Part shown: positions 23,406 through 34,301 of the stretch, piece by piece
How the letters are laid out: each line of letters starts with the position of its first letter
Numbering within the stretch: the stretch's first letter is position 1
Source: Hirsutella rhossiliensis
Lineage: Eukaryota; Ascomycota; Sordariomycetes; Hypocreales; Ophiocordycipitaceae
Reading direction: 5' to 3'
Assembly (NCBI RefSeq): GCF_020360975.1
Contig: NW_025408678.1
Span: forward strand, 682,001-746,000
Length of the DNA: 64,000 bases
Notes under the pieces: generated by a model
Seen by the model: the letters and a program-made list of their open reading frames with translations, nothing else
The model's database searches: none
Told to the model about the DNA's origin: nothing
Made by a program: the position numbers and the translations under genes

Positions 23406-25388
23406 TCACATACTCTTCAAAGCCTCGTCCATATACTGGCGCCACCGCCGAGCATTCTTCCTCAGCATCCATATGCCGAGGTATCCGGCGGCCATGCAAA
23501 AAAAGCAGATAGCGGTGAATACCCAACCAGTTCCCACGGCGTCAATCCACGGCGCTGCGACAACGGTGCCAATGCAGCTCAAAATATTCCGCACAAAATT
23601 GTTTACCGCAACGCCGGCAGAGCTTTTTTTCTTTACGAATTCGGTGAGCATGGTGGTGGCCGTGGCCTGCACGGCGATCCGAAATGCGTCAGTAACCCTG
23701 GTCCGTCTAGACCGACGTGCTCGACAGCGCTTCCCCCCTCTCGTTCCGATGGGATAGTGGCAATGGATGGGTGAGAGACTTACAAATACCAGCATGGAGG
23801 AAACGCCAAAGAGAAAACTTCCTATGGACGGCACGATCCAGACGACGCCGTACTGCAGCGTCCACCCAAAGAGCAGCAGCCCGAGGGGATACAGGGTGTT
23901 GGCCAGCCATATGTTCTCCCGCATGCGGTCCTCGGGCAGGTATATCAGCTTGCCCTCATCGTCGTACCGGTTCGCCTTTTTCGCCTCCCTCGCCATGATG
24001 TTGTCGATCCACTTGCCGCCAAAGAGGGATGCGGAGAAGTAGCCCAGCCCCGGCGGAATGTACAGCAGGCCGACAATGACTTGCTTGAAGGCGTAGGGGG
24101 GCTCCGAGAACTTTTGCTGGATGGAGACATTGGCGACGAAAAGGGCACCAAAGGCAATGGCAGCGACGAGCACCGTGATGAGCACGGGCGGGAAGCGCAG
24201 GAAGAGCAGGACGGCGAGCGGGTCGACGAGGACGCGCCTCACGCCCCGGGCCAGCTTCTTGGTCTTGAGCTTTGCCGACGCCGCCGTCGTCATGCGGCTC
24301 AGCTCTACCGGCTCCGGCTCGTCCTGCCCGCGCTTGGCCAGCGTCTCGGGCAGCATGAAGAAGAGCAAGACGAAGATGACGGCGCCGTAGATGGCGAGGA
24401 AGTACATGGACGCCTGCCACCCAAGCGACTGGGCCAAGGCGCCCCCGACTATGGGGGCGATGAGCGGGCCGAGCAGCGGACCGAGGTAAAAGGTACTCAT
24501 GGCCCGTCCGCGCTCGTGCGACTCCCAAATGTCGGCAATGGTGCCGGCGCCGACGGCCTGGACGCTGGCGGAGGCGCCGCCGGTGAGGACGCGGAAGACG
24601 ATGAGCATGGAGATGTTTGTGCTGACGGCGCAGAGGACGGAGAAGACGACGAAGAGGGAGAAGGAAATCAGGTAGATGGAGCGGCGGCCGAATTGCTCGG
24701 GAAAGGAGGACCACCAGAGGGGGAAGATGGACATGGAGATCATGTACATGGCGACGGTGAGGTTGGTGATGGTGGGCGACACGTTGAGCTCTTTTGACAG
24801 GGCGGGCAGCGCAGCTACAGGGTTGGCAGTTGCGTGAGCTTCATACTGGACCAGAACCACAGCAGCCGAGGAGGGCAGGGCGGGACAGGAGTGGAAGGGG
24901 GCGGAGACCTCACGGTAAAAGATGGCGGAGCCGAGAGGAGCGGCAATGGTGGCAAAGGCAATGGTCGCCGTGATGCCCCATTTAGTCGAGTTCTCGTAGT
25001 CGTAGGGCCTCTCGACCTCGGGAACGACTGTGAAGCGGCCAAACAACCCTCGTCTGCGTGCGCGGGGCACGATGGTCAGCGGACGCGAGCGGGCCGAGGA
25101 GGCGCGGGAGACGGGGCGGGAGGCGAGCACGGCGCCGACATCCTCGGCTCCCGAGGGCAAGACGGTGCCGGCGGGCAAGACAGGGGCAGGGCCATGGTGA
25201 TGTCGCGGCAGGGCCTTTTCCTCGTCGTTGTCATGCGCCGGACCCGAGTCGGTGGAGGTGTTGCCGGAGACGGACCGGGGCGAGGAAGAGCGGGGCGGGA
25301 TGTGGTTGCCGCGGGCTGTGGCGCGGTCGCCGCCGCTGCTGCTGCTACCGGCGGGCCGGGGGGCTTTTTCGTCGAGGTCGGCGGACAT
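23406..25388 (-). CDS. MFS transporter, DHA1 drug:H+ antiporter type
   Basis: Exons (- strand) 25,388-24,914, 24,814-23,784 and 23,666-23,406 give 588 residues. About 12 hydrophobic helices follow a ~130-residue Ser/Arg/Pro-rich cytosolic N-terminus. Motif A is PEQFGRR between helices 2 and 3, and the antiporter motif C region reads LGPLLGPLIAPIVGG. The closest style is fungal DHA1 carriers such as Qdr/Dtr1/Tpo, which export drugs, polyamines or dityrosine across the plasma membrane; the substrate is unknown. Intron 1 (99 bp, GTGAGG...TAG) joins IFYP to ALPALSKEL. Intron 2 (117 bp, GTAAGT...CAG) joins SSMLVF to ATATTMLTEF. Without splicing both introns happen to remain open, so a naive 660-residue frame is misleading. 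It shares a 1.4-kb divergent upstream region with PRO2. Confidence 0.92.
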   Translation of the reverse strand: MSADLDEKAPRPAGSSSSGGDRATARGNHIPPRSSSPRSVSGNTSTDSGPAHDNDEEKALPRHHHGPAPVLPAGTVLPSGAEDVGAVLASRPVSRASSARSRPLTIVPRARRRGLFGRFTVVPEVERPYDYENSTKWGITATIAFATIAAPLGSAIFYREVSAPFHSCPALPSSAAVVLVQYEAHATANPVAALPALSKELNVSPTITNLTVAMYMISMSIFPLWWSSFPEQFGRRSIYLISFSLFVVFSVLCAVSTNISMLIVFRVLTGGASASVQAVGAGTIADIWESHERGRAMSTFYLGPLLGPLIAPIVGGALAQSLGWQASMYFLAIYGAVIFVLLFFMLPETLAKRGQDEPEPVELSRMTTAASAKLKTKKLARGVRRVLVDPLAVLLFLRFPPVLITVLVAAIAFGALFVANVSIQQKFSEPPYAFKQVIVGLLYIPPGLGYFSASLFGGKWIDNIMAREAKKANRYDDEGKLIYLPEDRMRENIWLANTLYPLGLLLFGWTLQYGVVWIVPSIGSFLFGVSSMLVFVSLSPIHCHYPIGTRGGKRCRARRSRRTRVTDAFRIAVQATATTMLTEFVKKKSSAGVAVNNFVRNILSCIGTVVAAPWIDAVGTGWVFTAICFFCMAAGYLGIWMLRKNARRWRQYMDEALKSM

Positions 25389-26796
25389 GGTGGTGGTACC
25401 GCGCCGGGAAGGGGGTCCCTGTGCGACAGGTTGTCGTCTCGAGTCCTCCGGGGGGCTGTCTTTACTTGACCGGCTGTTGCCCGGGCGAGCAGGTCACACA
25501 GACACAAAGGGGGGAGGGATTGTAGGCTGGTAGAATCTGGCTACCGGAACCAGACCAGTAGTACCTCAGTGCCGTATATGACGAGGACGGGGGAGGCATG
25601 GGTTTCATTGTAGCAGGCGGGAGAGAAGGGAGAGAAAGAGAACAAGGAGGGCAGGAAAGGAGCACACGATGGGATGGCCGAGGCATCATGGAAAGCTGTC
25701 AAGAGAGGGTGCCGAGGTCAACCAACGGATGCGTAGCCTCTCACGTAAAACGACCCGAAACCGGGCCCCTCTGGACTCTGGAGCATGCGGCCCGTGGGAG
25801 GAAACCGGAAATAGCCAAAGCGGCGACAGAGGGGGCGCGCAAAACCCGGACCCACATGCGGCAAGCACGGGCTCTTCATTGGGCCGGCGCGCCGAGCGCC
25901 GGCCTGCGTTGGCGCGTGCAGGAGTACTGGGCACTCGCTCTTTGCCTGTCTGGTGCACCATCGCGGCGTGTACAGTCTACGGCGGGCGGGCGGGCCGTGT
26001 CTGCCTGGTGACCAGCGTTGTGGCCGGCAGGCACGGTGGGGCGGGATGGCGATGTGGGGCCGATCGGCGTCCGACTGCGGAGCGCCGAAAGGGGAAGACG
26101 GGACATGTCATTCGCCGACACAGGCATGTACAGACGTATGTAACTTATACAGAGTATGCTGTACGAATGTTTGCTAGTAGACGCGCGCAGACATGGACGG
26201 CGAGCAGGTGAAATTCGTCGTCAACACGAATACACCCGTCGTGGACTGCATTGCATGTCTGCCCTGTGCTCCCATCATCGCGGTGCCTTCTATTCAAGCC
26301 ACTGCCGCTGCATGCCTAGGATAGACCAAAACGGGCTGACAACCAGGAATCAGTCGACGACCCCGCAATCTTTGTTGTCAGGCAAGCCCAGTTGAAAACA
26401 TTAAAGTAGAAAGCAGTAAAGGCTCAAATTGTCATTTTTCCAAGTCAGTTCTTCACCTCTCGTGAGCCTCCGAAAGCCCATGGGCGCCATCGCCGGTCCG
26501 GCCCGGCCTCTTAGCCTTGCTGCCCCCCCGCGGCGGGGCACACTTGGGCCCCAAAAACCCCTCGGACAATCTCGAGCAGCTTCAACAAAACAACCACCCA
26601 AAGCCCGAGGTCACCCAGCAGCCTAACCCTCAGCTCGGAACGCGCCCGTAGCAGCAATCATCAACCCCAACCCGCTCAATCAACGCCCATCACCGCTGCT
26701 GCGGCGGCGGCGTCGTCGTCGCCTCCATCCTCCCGACCGCCCCCCCCTTCTCAGCTCCTCCCTCCGTCTCCCCCCCAACTCCCGTCTGAGCACAAA
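25389..26796. promoter_or_regulatory. Divergent intergenic region between the MFS gene and PRO2
   Basis: 1.4 kb without a convincing frame. It must hold both promoters. The ~130 bp before the PRO2 ATG are C/T-rich with GCGGCGGCG and CCCCCC tracts, typical of a fungal housekeeping leader. No confident TATA box or operator was seen. Confidence 0.4.
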
Positions 26797-28268
26797 ATGT
26801 CCCTCACAAACGCCTCGGCCGACGCCGCCGCCGCCGCTGCAAAGACAGCCTCGTACACGCTCGCCTCCCTCGCCGCGACCGACCGCAACGCCGCCCTCGA
26901 CGCCGTCCACGACGCCCTTGCCCGCGCCCGCGACGACATCCTCGCCGCAAACGCCCGCGACCTCGACAACGCCCGCGCCGCCGCCGCCGAGGGGGACGCC
27001 CAGGCCCAAGCCCTTGTCTCGCGGCTTGATCTGGGGAAGAAGGGCAAGTGGGAGGATATGCTGCGCGGTATTCACGATGTGCGCGACCTCGATGATCCAG
27101 GTGAGCGGCGTTCGCGCCTCGGGCACCGACGAGATGTTGACCTTGTTGGCAGTCGGCCGTGTCCAGATGCGCACCAAGCTCGACGATGACTTGACTCTTG
27201 AGCGTGTCTCGTGCCCCATTGGCGTCCTTCTCGTCATCTTCGAGGCCCGCCCCGAAGTCATCGCCAACATAGCCTCCCTTGCCATCAAATCAGGCAACGC
27301 CGCCATCCTCAAAGGCAAACACACACGCCCAACCCCCCTCCTTTCTGCTCGTTCCGCCATACTGACTCCCTCCTTCGTCTCCAGGCGGCAAGGAGTCCAC
27401 AGAATCCTTCGTCGCCATCGCCAGCGTCATCTCCTCGGCCCTCGACGCCACCGCCGTCCCCAACGCCGCCATCCAGCTCGTTACCACCCGCGACGCCGTC
27501 GCCCAGCTCCTCGCCCAGGACCGCTACATCGATCTCGTCATCCCCCGCGGCTCAAATGACCTGGTCCGCCACTGCAAGGACTCGACAAAAATTCCCGTCC
27601 TCGGCCACGCAGACGGCATCTGCGCGATCTACCTCGCCGCCGACGCCGACCCGCAAAAGGCCGTGACCACCCTCGTCGACGCAAAGACGTCATACCCGGC
27701 CGCCTGTAACAGCGTCGAGACCCTCCTCGTTCAAGACACGGCGCTTCCCAGTCTTCTCCCCGCCGTTGCCACCGCCCTCGTCGCCGCCGGCGTCTCCCTC
27801 CGCTGCGATGCCCCCTCGCGCGCCGCCCTCGCCAACCTGCGCAACGGCAGCGACGGCCTCATCCGCGACGCCGTCCCCGCCGACTACGACACCGAGTTCC
27901 TCTCCCTTACTCTCGCCGTCAAGACCGTCTCGACCCTCGACGACGCCATCGCCCACATCAACACCCACGGCTCCCACCACACCGACGCCATCCTCACCGC
28001 TAACCCCGCCGACGCTGAGCGCTTCATGAACCGCGTCGACTCGGCTGGCGTCTACTGGAACGCCTCAACCCGCGTCGCCGACGGCATGCGCTACGGCTTC
28101 GGCACAGAGGTCGGCATCAGCACAAATAAGATCCACGCCCGCGGGCCCGTCGGCCTCGAGGGCCTCACCATCTACAAGTACAAGCTCAGGGGCGACTACC
28201 AGGCCACGGCCGCGTACGGTGAGGGCGAGGGCAAGAGGCGCTGGAAGCATGAGGCGTTGCCGCTGTAA
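26797..28268 (+). CDS. PRO2: Gamma-glutamyl phosphate reductase (proline synthesis)
   Basis: Exons 26,797-27,100, 27,153-27,314 and 27,385-28,268 give 449 residues, close to yeast Pro2 (456). The enzyme reduces gamma-glutamyl phosphate with NADPH to glutamate semialdehyde, the second step from glutamate to proline in the cytosol. Family blocks are intact: [30 protein letters not shown] across the second splice, [19 protein letters not shown], the catalytic cysteine in [12 protein letters not shown] (Cys near 263), and [11 protein letters not shown] with [12 protein letters not shown] near the C-terminus. Intron 1 is 52 bp (GTGAGC...CAG). Intron 2 (70 bp) has a GC donor, AAAG^GCAAAC, with no GT available and a CTGAC branch-like site. 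The Ala/Asp-rich N-terminus is typical. It converges on RFA1. Confidence 0.95.
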
Positions 28269-28622
28269 TGGATTTTAACTGCCTTGGCTGTTGATGTGCC
28301 TGGCTGGTGAGGGTTGTACGTCGGGCATCCACGTATGCGGCGGCGAGCGTTGCAATATCATGATTTGACAGGCGCTGGAATATCTTGGACAAGAGCAAAG
28401 GAAGCATGACACATTACAAGGTCTCATTGCGCAGACGTCCAAAAGCTAGCCCACCCATAGGCTAGCCCACCCATTTTGATAGTCCCTCCGGCTGTGCAAT
28501 CTGGCCATGATTCCGGGACCGAACGAACAACCTTGCTGCACCGTCTGACCTGACAAGCTCGTCCCAACCTCGTCGCCACCAAAAGTACATTGTCTATATT
28601 CATACCGCATCCCGCGTGTTCC
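28269..28622. other. Convergent 3' intergenic region, PRO2 / RFA1
   Basis: 354 bp between two stop codons. It contains a short direct repeat, GCTAGCCCACCCAT, twice (28,445-28,474). No frame or RNA gene was seen; it should carry both 3' UTRs. Confidence 0.4.
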
Positions 28623-30598
28623 CTACGAGTTCATGTCAAACTGCTTGATCATCTCCGCCAGCTTGTTGCCCTCCGCCTTGAAGTCCAGCAAGGACGCATT
28701 CATGACTTGGTACCGCACTCTGCATCGTAACGTCAGTTTCCAAGTGAATTGCAACAGGAATGATGACAAGGGGGGTTCAGGCACCAAAAAAATACTCACC
28801 TCTGCGTGTCCCCGTAATTGTCCATCTTGGCCCGGCACCGGAAACTCAGCTTCTTGCAATTCACCTCCTCAAAGGCCGCCATGAACTTGACCTCGTCATT
28901 CTCCCTGAGCTCCATAAGCTCGTTGGCCGTCTTGCCAAAGATCATGTTGCCCGTCTCGTCGAAGCAGCTGAGCCACTGGTGGCTGGTGTGGTCGGCCACG
29001 TTGAGCGACATGATGAAGCGGTAGTTGGGCTTGTCGTGGGAGACGTTGCACTTTTCGCAGTGCCAGGTGCCGTCGCCCATCGACGTCACCTTCTTGTTGC
29101 AGCCCTGTGACGAGCAGGCCGGGTAGCAAAAGTTGTCTTGCTTGACAAAGACAATGGTGGCCTTGATGGAGTAGTAGGCCATGTCGTCGACGCCCAGGTT
29201 CTCCTCCTTGACCTGCGCAATCGTCTTGATCTCGTCCTTGCGCCCCGTGGCGCCGCCCATGGTGGCCAGACCCTGGTGCGTGGAGAAGGTGTCGGTGCGG
29301 CCGGCCGAGTCGTACCAGCCCTTGAGTCGGTGGGCGTCGGGAATGTCGGGGTCGACCGTCATGGTCCCCGAGGACAGCAGGCTCAGGCTCTTGCCGCCAA
29401 AGTCGGACACCTTTGTGCCCTTGAAGGCCACGACGGACTCGGGATTTGCATCAAACGAGTTTGCCGTCTTGCCCCATACCGTGACGCGCACCGAGTAGCC
29501 CGTGTCGTCGACGAGAGTGAGCTCGCGCTTCTGAAACGGCCGGCCGTCCTTTTTGGATGTGATTTCGCTGACCTCTCCCACCTCCTTGAGCACGCCGATG
29601 ACGTCGACCGTGTTGTCCTTTTCGACGCCCTGCAGCTGTTGGATGGTGCAAAAGTTGAAGCGCACCTGGGGCACGCTTGTCTGGTCCTCTGCCTTTTCGA
29701 CGACCGTGTCGCGCTCAAAGGTGAGCTCGTAGTCGTTGGGCAGGTTGGTGAACTGCTTCTTGGCAATGTTGACGCGGCAGGGGCTGGAGATGTAGTAGAC
29801 GGAGCCCTCTTGCAGGACGTCGTAGAAGGCGTCGCACTGGTCGTTGAAGGCGGTGGCCTTGATCTCGCCGCTCTCGTCGAGGAGGTTGACGCTGAAGAGC
29901 TTGCCCTCGCCCGTGGCCTTGTGCCACGTCTTGATGTCCGACTTGAGCGAGACGCGGGCCTTGATGGTCCACTTGTGGGCAAAGGGCGACAGGCCCTCGA
30001 TGGGATAAATGGTGGCGCCGGCGTGGGTGGCGGGCCGCGAGGGCATCGACTGCTGCGTCTTGGGCTCTTCCTTTTTGGCGCCGTAAAAGTCGTTGCCGGC
30101 GATTGTTGATTCAGCGGGACCCTTGGAGTCGACGGCGACGGGCTCGCCAATCTTCTCCTGGACACCAAAGGACTCGATGACTTCGAGGTCGAGGATGACG
30201 AGGATGCTGCGGGGGTCAGTTGACCGTGAGAGCCGAGGGGATGGGGGAGCGCACTTTTTGCCCTTGAGGTTGTTGGGGGTATACTGCTTGACGCGGGCCA
30301 GGCAGCCTCGCGTCAGCTTGCCATCGTGGACGACGTGGTTTGCCTGGGTGGCGAGCATGGTCTGGACGTAGTGTTGGCCGTCGCTCATGACGAGGCGATA
30401 GCGGTCGCCGCCCTGGGCAGAGGGAGCCATCTGCTTGACCTGCAGACACTGCATGACGGGGACGGGGAAGAGCTTTGCGGCCTTGTCGGGGTCGTTGAAT
30501 ATGGCACTGGAAAGAGGTTGGGTCAGCTCGACGATGCGTCACCAGCAGGGGGGGACGAACTCTAGAGCGCCTCGGGAGAGGGCAGATGCGGCGTCCAT
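28623..30598 (-). CDS. RFA1: Replication protein A, 70-kDa subunit
   Basis: Exons (- strand) 30,598-30,561, 30,506-30,255, 30,206-28,800 and 28,719-28,623 give 597 residues, the usual length. This is the large subunit of the single-strand DNA-binding trimer used in replication, repair and recombination. In order: an N-terminal OB fold (about 1-110), a linker, DBD-A (WTIKARVSLKSDIKTW near 176), DBD-B (TVDVIGVLKEVGEVSEI near 300), and DBD-C with a C4 zinc ribbon (CYPAC...GC...HCEKC, about 457-483). The 38-nt first exon encodes MDAASALSRGAL. Introns are 54 bp (GTTCGT), 48 bp (GTGCGC) and 80 bp (GTGAGT). The third intron rebuilds GDTQRVRYQVMNASLLDF. The start is the only ATG that keeps the N-terminal fold. 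It diverges from the hydrolase gene across 618 bp. Confidence 0.95.
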
Positions 30599-31216
30599 GG
30601 CTGACTGTGATGAGCTTTCCTTGACGGCGGGCGTCTACCAGTCTACCAGTGTATGGATTTGTCGAGATTTGGCGTAGACACGAGGCTGTGTGGGCGTAGA
30701 GACCAAAAGATGACGTTCTCTCGTCTACCATGGAGCGGTCGTGTTGCTCAAAGTTCGCGACGCGTCCAGCGCGTTTAGTGGGTGGAGAAAGAAAAGAGCC
30801 CCGCGTGGCGGCATAGTGGCGGGGTGTCTCGCTGATGTAATCCGCCATGCACATGCGGTACTGCGGACCCTGAGAAACTGGAGCTTCGAATGCGACACCT
30901 GGTCTCGATGCCATGGAACAAGTGCATCGTTTTGCAGGGCGATGTGCAGCTGTAAAGAGTTCCAAGCTGCTGCTGCCATTGTTTTCGTCCAAATTGTCTC
31001 GTCCAAAGAGTTCTGGAATGTCTTGGAAACCCAAGGTGCAAGCCAGTACCTACACACATCGGTAGTAGGTGCGTGTGCCTGAACTCCCCTGTAGTTGTTG
31101 GCCTCCACGTGGTGGTGGTGGGGTGCTTCGTGACGACGCTCCTTCTGGAAACCAACTTGGAATGCCCCTCTCGCCAACCAACCTGAATCACCTCCTCCAT
31201 TCGGCCGCCCTTGAAC
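30599..31216. promoter_or_regulatory. Divergent promoter region, RFA1 / dienelactone hydrolase
   Basis: 618 bp between start codons. Frames crossing it on the - strand are extensions of antisense shadow frames with no family motif. No clear TATA box was seen. An MCB-like element expected for RFA1 was not found by eye. Confidence 0.35.
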
Positions 31217-32353
31217 ATGGCTGACGCAGGCAACGCGACCAAAGCCCCTGAGAGCGACTCTCACCTGGACGACCGGCAGACGACGGCTGCTCCCGACGAC
31301 ACCCAAACGGCGTCGATAGTAGGCGAGCACTGCGTGACGGACCGCCCAACTCGTACGCACTCCTTGCTCTCTCTCGTACCGAGCCCTGGCTGACCTCGCC
31401 CTCGCTGCAGCCATCGGCCAGTCCTCCACCGGCGAAATATTCAAGCTCAACGACATCGACGTTCGTCACTCCAAGACTCTCGAGCCCGCCATGATAGCGT
31501 TGACTCTCTCTCTCCCAGGTCTACATCTCCAAGCCCGCCGATTACCCTCATGCCCCCGCGCGTCTCCTCCTCCTCCTTACCGGCGGCACCGGCATTCGCT
31601 CCACCAACAACCAGATCCAGGCCGACAAGTATGCCTCGGCCGGCTTCCTCGTCCTCATGCCCGACCTCTTCGGCGGCGACACGGCGCCTGCCACTACCGC
31701 CATCGTCGACGATTCCCCATCGCTGCTCGAGCAATTCAAGCTCAAGACCTTTGAGGCAATGAAGTCTTTCATGACTGACATGTGGCTTGCGCGGACCACA
31801 GCGGACAAAGTGATGCCCATCCTCCATAGGGTGATTGACGCCGCCAACGAGCAATACCCCGATGCCGTCAAGCAGGGTGGCGGCATCTACGCCGTCGGCT
31901 ACTGCGTCGGCGGCAGGTTTGTCCTGCTGCTGGCCAAGCAATCACAGGAACAGGGCGACGGTGAGGAGAGCGCGGGGGCCCTCGCAAAGGGGCCCTACAT
32001 CAAGGCCGGAGCGCTGGCGCATGCGGCATCTGTCACGCCAGACGATTTCAAAGATCTCAAGGCGCCCCTAAGCTTGGTGTGCATTGAAGACGACCCTCTG
32101 TTTCCGGATGCGGTGCGGTCTGCCGGTGAGGATGCCATGTCCGAGGCGAATCTGGAGCACCAAGTCCAGGTCTACCCGGGCGTGCCGCACGGTGAGTTTG
32201 TCCCCAGCTTTTGCTGCTCCGTTGGCGAGCTGTAAAGGCCTGCGCTGACGCTACAAAGGGTTCGCTGTCGTGGGCGCATATGCCAACCCCTCCATCGGGG
32301 ATGCCCAAGCTACGGCCTACGAGCAGATGCTGAAATGGATCCAAGACCATTGA
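31217..32353 (+). CDS. Dienelactone hydrolase family alpha/beta-hydrolase
   Basis: Exons 31,217-31,352, 31,411-31,460, 31,519-32,191 and 32,259-32,353 give 317 residues. The family hydrolyses dienelactones or related esters in aromatic degradation; many fungal members have unknown substrates. The Cys-Asp-His triad is visible: nucleophile in VGYCVGG (Cys ~191), acid in IEDDPLF (Asp ~253/254) and His in VPHGF (~286), the last rebuilt across intron 3. The core start LLLLTGGTGIRSTNNQIQAD and MPDLFGGD fit the family. The first ~60 residues are a Ser/Thr/Asp-rich extension ending in GEIFKLNDIDVYISKP. Introns are 58, 58 and 67 bp with donors GTACGC, GTTCGT and GTGAGT. The ATG at 31,217 is the first in frame. 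Probably cytosolic. Confidence 0.9.
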
Positions 32354-33005
32354 CGCGGAACGGGGGAGACGATGGCCTCGATTTTGTCTTTTATATGCGG
32401 CGGGTAGCGGTTGCCATTACTTGATTTCTTGCCTTTACTCTGTTCTTCATGCTGCGGTGACTGAGATGCCCCTATCAAGTGCCTTGTGTCCACAACAACC
32501 CATCTGTCCAACAGAAGAGGGAAGGAAAAGAAACAGGAAACCCTGCATACATTCTTCTGAGTAAACAGAGGTGTCAACGCCAAACATGCTCAAACCACTT
32601 CGTAAATGTGGGTTACACATCCCGTGTAGAGGGCCCTCGTGAACTGGCCAGCCCGAGATAATGTGACAAACAGAGCCCGTGCTCAGCGTGCAGACTCAAC
32701 CTGGTCAACAAGAACTGAGGGTTCAAACACGTAAAACGACCTCGATGATTAGCCTCTCCAAGTTCCGTGCATGGCTCTGGTGAGAAAGAAACTCTGCAAC
32801 CTATGCTCGACGAGAGAGCATGGCAAAGCAGTCACCATCTTGCGATATTACGAACGGGTTGGATCGAGAAGTACATCAAAGGGGGGGGGCAAGGGGGCCC
32901 TTAGAACGGCCCCCCTTTCTTCCTTGGCATATACATCTGCGCATGGTGGCTCGACCATTACTATACGGATGGATAGCAGGCGCAGTACTCTGGTCTGTAG
33001 AGAAG
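32354..33005. other. Convergent intergenic region, hydrolase / quinone oxidoreductase
   Basis: 652 bp between stop codons. It has no supported frame and a G/C homopolymer patch near 32,881-32,890. It should carry both 3' UTRs. Confidence 0.35.
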
Positions 33006-34111
33006 TTACGGAATGGTGCACACGATTTTGCCCGAGTTCTGGGCCTGCTCCATGTGGGCATGGGCCTCCTGGATCTGCTCCCAGGGCAGCACCTTGTCAA
33101 CGACAATCTGCAGGTGGCCTGCCTCAAAGTCCTGCATGTACGACTCGAGCCTATCACGCAGCCTGCCCTGGTACTCCTCGTCGCGGCTGCGCAGGGTGCT
33201 TCCCTCGATGCGGATGCGCTTGTAGAGAATGGGCGAAATGTCGGCGCCGTCGGGGAGCTTGCCGCCACTCAGGGTGCCGAGCAGGACGATGCGGCAGTCA
33301 CGCGCGGCGGCGTCGAGGTTCTTCTGGAAGTAGTCGGCGCCGACAAAGTCGACAATATAGTCGACGCCCTGGCCGGCCGTCTCCTCGCGCAGGGCGGCCA
33401 CCCAATCCTGCGTCTTGTAGTTGAAGGCGGCGGCGGCGCCGAGGCGCTCGGTGATGAGGCGGCATTTCTCGTCGGAGCCGGCGGTGGCGTAGACGCGCGA
33501 GGCGCCGGCAAGGTGGGACAGCTGGATGCCGGCTATGGAGACACCCGAGGCGCCAGCGTGCCACAGGATGGACTTGCCGCGGGCGAAGCCGAGGACGAGG
33601 TGCAGCGCCTGCGTGGCGGTGATCCAGGCCTCGGGCACGGCGGCGGCCTGCTCCCAGGAGAGGGCATGGGGCTTGTGGATGAGCATCTTGGAGCTGACGG
33701 CCACGTACTCTGCGTAGGCGCCGCCGTAGGCCAGGCCAAACACCTCAGCGCCGACGTGGAAGTCGCCGTGGTCCCCGGCGCCCAGGGCCTCGACGACGCC
33801 GCTGAACTCGACGCCGAGGGTTGGCGGGGCCTGGGGCGGCACCGGGTAGTTGCCGCGGCGCTGGATGATGTCCATGCGGTTGATGCCAAAGGCCCTGACC
33901 TTGACGAGTGCCTGGCCCTGTGCGGGCGCGGGCTTGGGCGTCTCGGCATTGACGAAGAGAGCGTCCCGCTCACCCTTGCCGCCCCTGATGTCTGGGGGTG
34001 CGTCGATGCGCGCCGTGTTAGGTCTGGTCAGCCAGCCCCCGATGCCCCAGTACGAGGCTGCGGGTGGGGATGGATGCTTGCCATACCGATCGCCTTCATG
34101 GTGGCCGCCAT
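33006..34111 (-). CDS. PIG3-type NAD(P)H quinone oxidoreductase (zinc-less MDR family)
   Basis: Exons (- strand) 34,111-34,087 and 33,991-33,006 give 336 residues. This medium-chain dehydrogenase/reductase resembles quinone oxidoreductase PIG3/TP53I3 and Qor, which reduce quinones using NADPH. The N-terminal GroES-like part reads FGINRMDIIQRRGNYPVPPQAPPTLG with GVEFSGVVEALG; the Rossmann part has LWHAGASGVSIAGIQL and a later VDYIVDFVGADYF. Structural or catalytic zinc Cys clusters are absent, as expected. The 95-bp intron (GTATGG...CCCCCAG) joins MAATMKAI to DIRGGKGERDALFVNAE; a nearer AG would break the frame. The start is chosen at the first ATG, nine residues upstream of the splice. A LINE has inserted 213 bp upstream of this ATG. 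Confidence 0.92.
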
Positions 34112-34301
34112 GTTGTTACCTGTGCTTTGTCTTTGCCTCGCTTGCTGTTGGCTGAGTGTATTGGGAAGCGTCTGTAATTACCTCGTGTGATGCCGCTGAC
34201 GGTGACGGTGACAAGACGCGGCGGATTGGTCGTCTTCCCTCCCCCTCCATCTTAGCCGGCACAGCCCGAGAGGCGCCAGCTACCCTATACCGCCGAGCGA
34301 G

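Noticed and set aside
23406..25388. Single uninterrupted 660-codon reading of the transporter gene
   Set aside because: Two segments that break conserved transporter blocks have perfect intron borders (GTGAGG...TAG and GTAAGT...CAG); the spliced 588-residue model is better.
30216..31034. 272-codon - strand frame across the RFA1 start
   Set aside because: Out of frame with RFA1 and spans its promoter; shadow frame.
21830..34111. Possibility of a secondary-metabolite cluster around the transporter, hydrolase and oxidoreductase
   Set aside because: No backbone synthase, and the genes are interleaved with housekeeping PRO2 and RFA1.
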